Assembly (NCBI GenBank): GCA_036399835.1
Contig: DASWMI010000055.1
Span: 1 to 54,495, forward strand
Reading direction: 5' to 3'
DNA length: 54,495 nucleotides
DNA from: DASYML01 sp036399835
Lineage (GTDB): Bacteria > Acidobacteriota > Blastocatellia > Pyrinomonadales > Pyrinomonadaceae
Of this stretch, positions 26,764 to 34,798 are shown one piece after another. Both the position numbers and the translations under genes were made by a program. Positions within the stretch are counted from its first letter, which is position 1, and each line of letters begins with the position of its first letter. Below the pieces are notes generated by a model, which saw only the letters and a program-made list of their open reading frames with translations, had not been told where the DNA came from and did not search any database.

Positions 26764-28389
26764 ATGTCTGAAAGCCAGTCTCTAGCCACACTCGACACCT
26801 GGCTTGAGCCTCTTCTTGAAGTGGCCGGGCCCGATCTCTATCGCAACAACGCCTTTCGCATTATCGGCGTGCCCGTCACCGCCACGGACCGCGAGATTAG
26901 AAGACAGCTTGACAAGATCGAGATGACGAAGAAGCTCGGCGGCAACGCTCCGCAGGGTCTCGGCCCGCTCCCGCTTGAGCCCGCGCCCGAAGACGACGCG
27001 ATACGCGAAGCCATGCAGTTGCTGCGTGACCCGGAGCATCGCCTGATAGACGAGTTCTTCTGGTTCTGGACCAGCAAGGAGACGCCTGGCAACGGGGCGC
27101 TCGAAGCCCTCGCGCAGAAAGATGTCAGGACCGCCGTCGAACGCTGGACCACTCAGGCCAACCAGCACAGGGACGGCGGGATGGCTGTTCATAACCTGGC
27201 TATCGTCTCTCACCTGATGGCGCTCGACATGGAACGCGCGGCCCTCAAGGGCACGCTCTCAAGCGAACAGCAGGAGCAAAGGAATCGTTACTGGCGAGAG
27301 GCGCTTGAGCGTTGGGGGGATGTGCTGGACCACGAAGGCATCTGGCTGTTGCTGGCAAAGCGTGTGCGCGAATTGGACGACCCGCGTTTGACCACAGCCG
27401 TCGCGCGGCTGCTGCGCACGACGCTCCCGCTCGCCCTGCTCTCGATCAACGCTCAACTGGCGCGCCAGGCTGCCGAGCGCGGACAGGAGCAGGAGGCCAA
27501 AAGGCATTTGCAGCTGATAGAGCAGTCAGGGTTTGACCAGCCGTCCATTGATGAGGCGCTGCGCCGCGCCGCCATACCGCTCAGAGAGCGGCTCAAGAGT
27601 CTGTGCCAGAGCGCCGAAGCGTCTGTCGCGGAAGTGCCCGAGCGCGGAGTTGAAGCGGCCAGCCGTCTTCTGGATGAAGCCAGCCCGCTGGTCCAGGCGC
27701 TGGACCAGTTGCTGCCCTCCGGCAACACCCTGCGCGATGACGCGAGCGACGAACTGGCTCTCACGGCCCTGCAATGCGGGATTAACTACGGCAACAAGAC
27801 GGAAGAATGGAAAGCCCCGCAGGAGATTTTTCTGCGGCTGCGCCCCCTCGCCGTCAGCACTTCGGTCCAGCAGCGTGTGGATTTCAATCTCAATATCGCC
27901 AAGACCAATATCGAAGATTTGGTTTACGTCAAGTGCTGGTTCTGCAATGACCAGGAGATGGAGTCGGACGCGGCGGCCATCGTCAAGATGTACGGCAACG
28001 TGCAGCGCACATGGATCGGTTCGGGAACGCGCGTGACCTGGGAATCGCTGACGCTGAAAGTTCCCAGATGTCCGAGGTGTAAGGGTGTGCATGACAGGAC
28101 CAGTAATTTAGAGATGACGGGAGGGTGTCTGGGCGGCGTGGTCGGGCTGATTATCTGCGCCTTCATCTTTCTTTACATAGGAGTTTTCTGGGAGGCGCTC
28201 GCCTGGCCCACCATCCTCGGCAGTCTCTTTGTGCTCATCAGTCTGGCGGGGATAGGCTTTAGCATCGCTTCGAGTATGGCGACCATCTCTTCGCCGAAGG
28301 GCATCGAGGGGGAAACGCATAAGAATCAATTCATCACGATCAAGGAGAGACTGGCGCAGGGTTGGAAGATAGGAGAAAAGCCCAGTTGA
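26764..28389 (+). CDS. J-domain-like membrane protein with zinc ribbon, lacking the HPD motif
   Basis: 541 residues. Residues about 28-100 follow the J-domain pattern (NAFRIIGVPVTATDREIRRQ, then AIREAMQLLRDPEHRLIDEF), but the HPD tripeptide that stimulates Hsp70 ATPase is not present. A long helical part follows. Four cysteines (C391, C394, C436, C439; CWFCND and PRCPRCKG) should make a zinc ribbon. Two membrane helices come after it (GGVVGLIICAFIFLYIGVFW and ILGSLFVLISLAGIGFSIAS). The protein would put the Hsp70 partner at the inner membrane. Assignment as a J-like cochaperone rests on similarity plus operon context. Confidence 0.65.
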   Translation: MSESQSLATLDTWLEPLLEVAGPDLYRNNAFRIIGVPVTATDREIRRQLDKIEMTKKLGGNAPQGLGPLPLEPAPEDDAIREAMQLLRDPEHRLIDEFFWFWTSKETPGNGALEALAQKDVRTAVERWTTQANQHRDGGMAVHNLAIVSHLMALDMERAALKGTLSSEQQEQRNRYWREALERWGDVLDHEGIWLLLAKRVRELDDPRLTTAVARLLRTTLPLALLSINAQLARQAAERGQEQEAKRHLQLIEQSGFDQPSIDEALRRAAIPLRERLKSLCQSAEASVAEVPERGVEAASRLLDEASPLVQALDQLLPSGNTLRDDASDELALTALQCGINYGNKTEEWKAPQEIFLRLRPLAVSTSVQQRVDFNLNIAKTNIEDLVYVKCWFCNDQEMESDAAAIVKMYGNVQRTWIGSGTRVTWESLTLKVPRCPRCKGVHDRTSNLEMTGGCLGGVVGLIICAFIFLYIGVFWEALAWPTILGSLFVLISLAGIGFSIASSMATISSPKGIEGETHKNQFITIKERLAQGWKIGEKPS

Positions 28390-28455
28390 CGTTTGGTCCG
28401 GTGGGGCAGGAAAGCGCGCGAGGGGTTTTGAGATTTTTCAAGGAGACAAACGGTC

Positions 28456-30954
28456 ATGACCAGAACAACGGTTGATTTCGGCATTGATTTGGGAACGACG
28501 AACAGCACTATCGGGCAACTGATGGGAACGGAGGTCGCCGTCATCAAAAACAACGAAGGTGTCGAATACACACCTTCGGCAGTTTACATGGACAAAAACG
28601 GCGCGCTCATCGTTGGTCGTCGCGCCAAAGAACGGCTCGAAAGTGACCCGGCGAATGCCATCGCCGAGTTTAAGCTGCAAATGGGCACGAGAGACGAAAA
28701 GGTCTTTGAGAGAAACGGGCGGCGTATGAGACCCGAAGAACTCTCCGCCGAAGTGCTCAAGTCGCTCAAGGCCGATGTCAGGCAAAGGACCGGAGAGGAT
28801 GTCCAGGCGGCTGTCATCACCGTGCCCGCCGCCTTCGAGCTGCCGCAGTGCGAGGCGACCAACAAGGCCGCGCAGCTCGCGGGCATAGCCTTTAGCCCGC
28901 TCCTCCAAGAACCCGTCGCCGCCGCGCTCGCTTACGGTTTCCAGAGCGAGAGCGATAAGGTCTTCTGGCTGGTCTTCGACCTCGGCGGCGGCACATTCGA
29001 TGCCGCGGTCATACAGGTCCGCGACGGCGCGATTCAGGTCGTCAACCACGGCGGCGACAACCTGCTCGGAGGCAAGCTGATTGACTGGGCCATCGTGGAC
29101 AACCTGCTTATCCCCGCGGTCACGAGCCAGTTTCGACTGACCGATTTCAGACGCGGCAACCCGAAGTGGATACGCCCTATCGCCAAGCTCAAACTCGCCG
29201 CCGAGCAGGCCAAGATTAGAGTCTCGCGCGACGAGTCGGCGGAAATCATCACCGAATTTCAGGACGACCGGGGCGAGACCGTGACCTTTGAATACGACCT
29301 CCAGAGACGAGACGTAGAGCGCATGGCAGAGCCTTATATCTTGCGCGCCATCAATATCTGCCGCAAGGTGCTGACCGAAAGACGACTCGGCACAAGCAAC
29401 GTCGAAAAGGTCCTCCTCGTCGGCGGCCCGACCCTCATGCCTTATCTCAGAGAGAGACTCGCGGACCGCAACGATGGGCTTGGCATCACGCTGGAGTTCA
29501 GCGTTGACCCGCTGACGGTGGTGGCACGAGGCGCGGCCATCTTCGCCGGCACGCAGCGCGATGAGAGGGTCACGCACATGCCCGTCGGGGCAGGGCAGTT
29601 TGCGCTTGAGCTTGAGTATAAACCTGTCGAAGCCGATACGGACCCGCTCGTCGGGGGGCGCGTCGTTCCGCCAGACGGCCAGACGCTCTCCGGCTACACG
29701 ATTGAATTTATCAACAGCGGCTCGCGCCCGACCTGGCGCAGCGGCAAGATTAGCCTTGCCGCCAACGGCTCTTTCATCACGAACCTGTGGGCCGAAAAGG
29801 GGAAACAGAATACTTTCCAGATAGAGCTGCTGGATGCGATGGGAACAAAGTGCGAGGTCGTGCCTGACAGCATGGCTTACACGGTCGGAAATCCCGTTGA
29901 TATGCCGCTCACGCACTCTATCGGCGTCGCGCTGGCGAATAACGATGTACAGGTCTTCTTTGAAAAGGGCACGGTCTTGCCGGCGCGCAAACGCATCGTC
30001 CAGAGACAGGCTTTTCAACTGATGCACGGCGGCAACGGCGGTGCCATCAAGATTCCCATCGTCGAAGGAGAGAACAAGAAGGCGGACCTCAACTCGCTCA
30101 TCGGAAATCTCGAAATCCTCTCCTCGCAGGTCCAGCGCGATGTCCCCGCCGGCAGCGAGATCGAAGTCACCATAGAGATTGACCGCTCGCGCCTCGTCAA
30201 AACCAAAGCCTATATCCCCGTCCTCGACGCCGAGTTCGAGAAAGTCCTGAACATGGATAAGCCTGACATTAATGTTGAAGAGATGCGGCGTCAGGTGGTG
30301 GAAGAGAAGGCTCGTCTGGCGGAGGTGCGCGAGAAGGTCCAGCAGAACGGCGGTGATAATAAAGCACAGCCGATTCTGGCCCGGATTGAAGATGAACAGA
30401 TGATGCAGGCCGTCGAGAACTCTCTGGATGCCTCGCAGGTCGAGCAGAGCGCCATGACGGAATGCCAGAAATCTCTACGCGATTTGAAGGCCGCGATAGA
30501 CGAGCTGGAAGATGCTCTGGAAGTTCCCAACCTGATTGCCGAAGCGCGTCAGACCATAGAGTACACCGAGAGAATCATCAACTCTTACGGCAAGGCCGAA
30601 GACCTGCGCATGTTCAGCGCGCTGCAACGCGAGCTGAAGGCCGCGATTGACGCGCGACCTCCCAACGCGGACGAGCTGCGCCGCAAGATAGAGCAGATGA
30701 ACACCTTGAAGTATAGAGTGGTCACGGCTCAGCCTAGCTGGTGGGTGGACTATCTCATCTACCTCGAAGAATATCTCCCTGAGATGACGGACCAGATGCG
30801 CGCCAACCAGTTAATCGCGCAGGGCAAGCGGGCCATCAACAACAACGATCTGGAAGGACTCAAATCCACTTGCCGATTGCTCCTCCAACTGCTTCCGCCC
30901 GAACAGCAGGAGCAGGCCAGGGGCTACGGCGGGACGACGGAAAAACATAGATGA
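28456..30954 (+). CDS. Hsp70 (DnaK)-like protein with extended C-terminus
   Basis: 832 residues against about 640 for DnaK. ATPase domain seen: DFGIDLGTTNSTIGQL (phosphate loop 1), AVITVPAAFELPQCEAT, LVFDLGGGTFDAAVI (phosphate 2), VEKVLLVGGPTLMPYLRERL (adenosine). The substrate-binding beta part is divergent, beginning around residue 370. An extra 200 residues of mostly helical sequence (for example MTECQKSLRDLKAAIDELED) end it, in place of the usual lid. AAGGAGACAAA precedes the ATG. It differs enough from housekeeping DnaK to be a specialised paralogue; partners are the GrpE-like and J-like proteins upstream. Confidence 0.92.
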   Translation: MTRTTVDFGIDLGTTNSTIGQLMGTEVAVIKNNEGVEYTPSAVYMDKNGALIVGRRAKERLESDPANAIAEFKLQMGTRDEKVFERNGRRMRPEELSAEVLKSLKADVRQRTGEDVQAAVITVPAAFELPQCEATNKAAQLAGIAFSPLLQEPVAAALAYGFQSESDKVFWLVFDLGGGTFDAAVIQVRDGAIQVVNHGGDNLLGGKLIDWAIVDNLLIPAVTSQFRLTDFRRGNPKWIRPIAKLKLAAEQAKIRVSRDESAEIITEFQDDRGETVTFEYDLQRRDVERMAEPYILRAINICRKVLTERRLGTSNVEKVLLVGGPTLMPYLRERLADRNDGLGITLEFSVDPLTVVARGAAIFAGTQRDERVTHMPVGAGQFALELEYKPVEADTDPLVGGRVVPPDGQTLSGYTIEFINSGSRPTWRSGKISLAANGSFITNLWAEKGKQNTFQIELLDAMGTKCEVVPDSMAYTVGNPVDMPLTHSIGVALANNDVQVFFEKGTVLPARKRIVQRQAFQLMHGGNGGAIKIPIVEGENKKADLNSLIGNLEILSSQVQRDVPAGSEIEVTIEIDRSRLVKTKAYIPVLDAEFEKVLNMDKPDINVEEMRRQVVEEKARLAEVREKVQQNGGDNKAQPILARIEDEQMMQAVENSLDASQVEQSAMTECQKSLRDLKAAIDELEDALEVPNLIAEARQTIEYTERIINSYGKAEDLRMFSALQRELKAAIDARPPNADELRRKIEQMNTLKYRVVTAQPSWWVDYLIYLEEYLPEMTDQMRANQLIAQGKRAINNNDLEGLKSTCRLLLQLLPPEQQEQARGYGGTTEKHR

Positions 30955-30966
30955 GCGGGCTAAATC

Positions 30967-31947
30967 ATGGTCACTGTCGAACACAAATTGAACGGGCGCG
31001 TACAGACGGACAACAATTCTCCGACTGATGCGACCAGACACATCTCAAGCCTGCTGGTCCAGCTCTCGCTCGCCAGGGCTACGGAGCTGGCGCGCGCAGG
31101 GCGGTACACTGAGGCGGAGAGATTGCTTGTCGAGATGACGCGCGGCGAGGCAGCCGTGACTCCTCACGTGCTGGACCTCCTCGCGCGCATTCGCGCCCAG
31201 CAGGGCAGACTCATGGAGGCCGAGGCCTTCTGGACCAAAGCCGCACAGCTCGACCCTGCGAATGAGGACTATCAAAACGGGCTGCGGCGGATAGCCGTCA
31301 TGCAGCGCCGCCCGGCCTGGCTCTCTCCCTTGCTCTCGCTCGCGCTCCTGCTGCTGGTCCTGGCGGGCTTTCTCGCCAGCGCGTTCCTCTTCAAAAAGTA
31401 CATCGGCACGACGGGCGCAGCCTCCGGGCCGGAAGCCTCCGCGACGCCCCTTCCTCAGAAAGAGACCGGACCGCAAAAAGAGACTGGACCACAACGGGTC
31501 GAGGCAAGAGCGCCCGAAGGCAAGCCGCCTCAGCTAGACATCAACGTACCCGGAATTTCTCAGAAGATGGAAGCAGGAGAAGCCGTCTTGACCTTTGATG
31601 CGGGTCTCTTCGCGGGCGGCGCTTCCTTTAGGCCCGAAGCCCGTCGGCTGCTCGACGCGCTGGGCCGACAGCTTCGCTCTTATGATAAGCAAGTCGTGGT
31701 CGAGGTGAGAGGCCACACGGACAACGTGCCTGTTCCGGCTGGGAACGCTTACAAAGACAACTCGGCTCTCGCACTGAGGCGTGCGGTCGCTGTCATAGAG
31801 CATCTGCGAGCCGGGGCGAATCTTCCGGCTGAGATGTTCCGCGCCGCGAGTCTGGGAGAATCGCTCGCGCCATATCCGAATGATTCGCGTGAAAATCGCG
31901 CGCGCAATCAGACAGTAGTCTTCCGCATTTCGGGTCTCAAAAAATAA
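30967..31947 (+). CDS. TPR - single membrane helix - OmpA-like peptidoglycan-binding protein
   Basis: 326 residues, 12 bases after the Hsp70-like gene. Order: cytoplasmic TPR-like helices at about 25-110 (RATELARAGRYTEAERLLVE), one transmembrane helix at about 119-141, and a Pro/Gln linker. An OmpA C-like domain at about 210-325 follows with VVVEVRGHTDNVPVPAGNAY and SLGESLAPYPNDSRENRARN. OmpA domains of this type hold peptidoglycan in the periplasm, so the protein should tether the cytoplasmic complex to the cell wall, with the TPR as docking site. A flagellar or type VI role is not supported by neighbours. Confidence 0.85.
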   Translation: MVTVEHKLNGRVQTDNNSPTDATRHISSLLVQLSLARATELARAGRYTEAERLLVEMTRGEAAVTPHVLDLLARIRAQQGRLMEAEAFWTKAAQLDPANEDYQNGLRRIAVMQRRPAWLSPLLSLALLLLVLAGFLASAFLFKKYIGTTGAASGPEASATPLPQKETGPQKETGPQRVEARAPEGKPPQLDINVPGISQKMEAGEAVLTFDAGLFAGGASFRPEARRLLDALGRQLRSYDKQVVVEVRGHTDNVPVPAGNAYKDNSALALRRAVAVIEHLRAGANLPAEMFRAASLGESLAPYPNDSRENRARNQTVVFRISGLKK

Positions 31948-31960
31948 CGCGGGGGCACTT

Positions 31961-34351
31961 TTGAGGAGAATCAAAATTCATCCATCGGTCCAACTCGCAT
32001 GGGGCATCGCCAACGCCGAAGCCAATAATGCCGGCAGCAAAAAAATCGAGCCGGTCCATTTTCTGCTGGCCGCGCTCAAGATTATCGACGACGCCTATCA
32101 TCAAGATGCCGTGGCGATGCAATTCCCGCAGAAGATGCTGGGCGAGATTGCTGAGGTCGCGGCGGAATGCCGTCGGGTGCTCAAGATTACGGACGAGGAG
32201 ATTACTGCTGCGCGTCGTGGTCTGACCAATGCTTTGCGCGAGCGTGCGGATTTGAAGACGGGGCGCTTTCGTATGCTGCATCGCTCGGAAGAATCTCGCG
32301 CGCTCTTTCAAAAGGGGGCCGAGCAGGCCGAGCAGGCTGGCTTGAAACAGCTCACGCTGACTTACTTGCTCAACGAGATTTGGGAAAGTCTGCCGCCGGA
32401 GATTAAATCTTTTTTTAAGGAAGACCGGACCGGGAGCGAGCGCAAGCAGGCGCTCAGTGCGGCTTTAATCGGGACGGCGACCGAGGAGAGCGACGGCGAG
32501 ATTGAAACCTTCTTCCCATCCTTCAACGAATCTTCAAAGACACCTTTGCTCGATGAGATCGGACGCGACCTGACCGCCCTCGCTCTCAAGGGCCGGCTAA
32601 CGCAAACGGTCGGACGGCGCACGGAGATGACCATGCTGGCGCGCTATCTTCAGCGGACCTCCAAGCGTAACGTTATCCTGATTGGCGACGCGGGCGTGGG
32701 GAAAACCGCTGTGGTCGAAGGACTGGCCCAGAGAATCATCAAAGAGGATGCGCCCGATTTTCTCAGGGCTTTGCGTATCGTGCAGATTAACGTCGCAGAC
32801 TTGGTGGCCGGGACCAAGTATCGGGGCGAGATGGAAGAGCGGCTTCAGGCGATTATCGCGGAGACGGTCGCCAACCCGAACATCGTGCTCTTTTTAGATG
32901 AGATACATCTGGTCGTCAAAGCCGGTGCAGCCGGTGAAGGGGCCATGGATATTGCTGGCATCCTCAAGCCCGCGCTGGCGCGCGACGATTTTCGCTGCAT
33001 CGGCGCGACCACGACCGACGAGTTCGAGCGTTATCTGAAAGCGGACTCGGCCCTCATGCGCCGCTTTCAGGTCCTGCGCGTCGGAGAGCCTTCGGAGGAG
33101 GAAGCGCTGACGATCTGCCGCGAGTGGGCGCGCAGGATTGAAAGCATTCAACAGGTCGTCTTTGAAGAAGATGCCCTCGCCGCCGCCGTCAGCCTCTCGG
33201 CCAGGCTCATCCGCCAGCGCTCGCTGCCGGACAAGGCGATTGATCTGCTGGAGAATGCCGCAGCCTTTGTCAAGGTTTCCTCCCTCTCGTTTAGCGGCTC
33301 GGACTACTCCAAAGAGCTGCCGCATATCCATCGCAGGCAGATTGAAGAGGTGCTCGAAGAGCAGTATGGCATTTCCGTGAGCGCCGCCAGGGCTTTGGAT
33401 GTCTCTCGTGTAGAGACAACCTTGCGCGCGCAGCTTCTGGGCCAGGACGAGGCTATCGAAGCACTCTCCGAATCTCTCGCCGCGCTCGAAGCCAGACCGG
33501 AGAGCGCGGCACGCCCCCTGGGTGTGCTGATGTTTATTGGACCAACCGGGGTGGGGAAGACTTTTGCCGCCGAGACAATCGGACGCGCGCTCTTTGGCGA
33601 AGACGAGCGCAGCATCGGTCGCTTTAATATGAGCGAGTATAAAGAGCGTCACGAGCTGGCGCGCCTCATCGGTGCGCCGCCGGGCTTCGTCGGCCACGAA
33701 TATCAGGGCGCGCTCTTTCGCTTTGTCGAAGGCAATCCGCAGGGCCTCATCCTACTCGACGAGATGGAAAAGGCGCACGCAGAGATACAGGACTACTTCC
33801 TACAGATTTTTGATAAGGGCGAGGCGAGGGATTCGCGCGGACGGCTGGTGGATTTTCGCCGTCACGTTTTTATCATGACCTGCAACGAGGGACTGGACCA
33901 GCAGTCTGAGATAGGCTTTCGCGCCGCCGCCGAAAAGAAGAGGCCGGAGACCCACGCGAAGCAGGCCGCGGCGCAACTGCTCAAGCATTTCCGGCAGGAA
34001 TTCATCGCGCGTCTTGACCGCCTGATAGTCTTTCGCGCGCTCTCGACGGAAGACTATGGAAAGCTCTTTGAGCGCCAGATTGCGAACCTCAGCCGTGAGG
34101 TCGAGCAGCGTTATCAAACCAGAATCGAGACGAGCGAAGACGTGCGCAGGCAAATGTGCGAGCTTTACGCGGACCGCAGCGACGGCGCGCGAGGCTTTCT
34201 CAGGCTCTTCGAGCGCACGCTGGCCGCGCCTCTCTTCGGTTATCTGGATGATGGTCCAAAAACGCAGGTCGTGAGAATTGCCTGGGACGGGGATGCTGCG
34301 GCTTTCTCCTCAAACGAAGAGGAAGCCCGCGAGAAACCTCTTCAAAGTTGA
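31961..34351 (+). CDS. ClpA/ClpC-like double AAA+ unfoldase
   Basis: 796 residues from TTG, the only start that keeps the Clp N domain (KIHPSVQLAWGIANAEANNA onward); GGGGG upstream is a poor ribosome site. Seen: GDAGVGKTAVVEGLAQ and VLFLDEIH (AAA1), GPTGVGKTFAAETIG and LILLDEMEKAH (AAA2). There is no coiled-coil middle domain between the two AAA modules, unlike ClpB. An IGF tripeptide at 651-653 occupies the place of the ClpP-binding loop of ClpA/ClpC. A ClpP-feeding unfoldase is thus more likely than a ClpB disaggregase; no clpP gene is near. It follows the OmpA-like gene by 13 bases. Confidence 0.85.
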   Translation: MRRIKIHPSVQLAWGIANAEANNAGSKKIEPVHFLLAALKIIDDAYHQDAVAMQFPQKMLGEIAEVAAECRRVLKITDEEITAARRGLTNALRERADLKTGRFRMLHRSEESRALFQKGAEQAEQAGLKQLTLTYLLNEIWESLPPEIKSFFKEDRTGSERKQALSAALIGTATEESDGEIETFFPSFNESSKTPLLDEIGRDLTALALKGRLTQTVGRRTEMTMLARYLQRTSKRNVILIGDAGVGKTAVVEGLAQRIIKEDAPDFLRALRIVQINVADLVAGTKYRGEMEERLQAIIAETVANPNIVLFLDEIHLVVKAGAAGEGAMDIAGILKPALARDDFRCIGATTTDEFERYLKADSALMRRFQVLRVGEPSEEEALTICREWARRIESIQQVVFEEDALAAAVSLSARLIRQRSLPDKAIDLLENAAAFVKVSSLSFSGSDYSKELPHIHRRQIEEVLEEQYGISVSAARALDVSRVETTLRAQLLGQDEAIEALSESLAALEARPESAARPLGVLMFIGPTGVGKTFAAETIGRALFGEDERSIGRFNMSEYKERHELARLIGAPPGFVGHEYQGALFRFVEGNPQGLILLDEMEKAHAEIQDYFLQIFDKGEARDSRGRLVDFRRHVFIMTCNEGLDQQSEIGFRAAAEKKRPETHAKQAAAQLLKHFRQEFIARLDRLIVFRALSTEDYGKLFERQIANLSREVEQRYQTRIETSEDVRRQMCELYADRSDGARGFLRLFERTLAAPLFGYLDDGPKTQVVRIAWDGDAAAFSSNEEEAREKPLQS

Positions 34352-34379
34352 TCTTCAAAAGCTCTGAAAGGAGTTCTTT

Positions 34380-34646
34380 ATGGCTGAAACCACATCATAC
34401 AGATGGGATGAGCTAGGGAAAGGGACAATCGTCGCCTGGGTCTTCTTCTTCATCCTCGCTCTAGTCGTCGCCTACTTTACGGCCACTTACGGCAGAGAGC
34501 AGCAGGATAGCAGGGCCTACAGATATGGCTATCCTTCAAACAACTCGAATAGATATACCTATAACAGCAACGCCAACTACTCCCCCTCGCCCACGCCGAG
34601 AAGATACGGAAACATCTCAAACGTCAATACGGGTCCGCGCAGATAG
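34380..34646 (+). CDS. Small single-pass membrane protein
   Basis: 88 residues, AAAGGAG ribosome site, last gene of the chaperone operon. One transmembrane helix at about 15-38 (GTIVAWVFFFILALVVAYFT) and a periplasmic or cytoplasmic tail rich in Tyr, Asn, Ser and Arg (SNNSNRYTYNSNANYSPSP). No family recognised. Its place 28 bases after the unfoldase gene suggests it belongs to the same membrane-associated complex. Confidence 0.75.
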   Translation: MAETTSYRWDELGKGTIVAWVFFFILALVVAYFTATYGREQQDSRAYRYGYPSNNSNRYTYNSNANYSPSPTPRRYGNISNVNTGPRR

Positions 34647-34675
34647 CTTCCATCGCGGAAACTTTTTCTTTGTCA

Positions 34676-34780
34676 GGAGACTCGAAGCAAACATCAGAGA
34701 AAACTCGACACAGCTCTCTCGCGCCGCTTCAATGTCGCAAAGAGCTGTTTGAGGTCTTTGATGTTTGCTTCGAGGTCTCT
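34676..34780. terminator. Long inverted repeat between convergent operons (bidirectional terminator)
   Basis: Two arms of about 42 bases (34676-34717 and 34739-34780) are imperfectly complementary and include a shared core CGAAGCAAACATC / GATGTTTGCTTCG; the loop is about 20 bases. It sits between the end of the chaperone operon and the end of the DUF11 operon, where a bidirectional stop signal is expected. A short CTTTTTCTT run precedes it, but there is no long T tract. Confidence 0.6.
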
Positions 34781-34798
34781 CTGATGTCTGGCCGAAAG

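Noticed and set aside
28438..30027. 529-residue minus-strand frame opposite the Hsp70-like gene
   Set aside because: Antisense shadow of a certain gene in GC-rich DNA; composition not protein-like. The same applies to long frames such as 5463-6701 and 3077-3829.
25011..34646. Type VI secretion relic (kinase, OmpA domain, Clp ATPase)
   Set aside because: No sheath, baseplate, TssM/TssK or Hcp-like gene, and the ATPase looks ClpA/ClpC-like, not ClpV.
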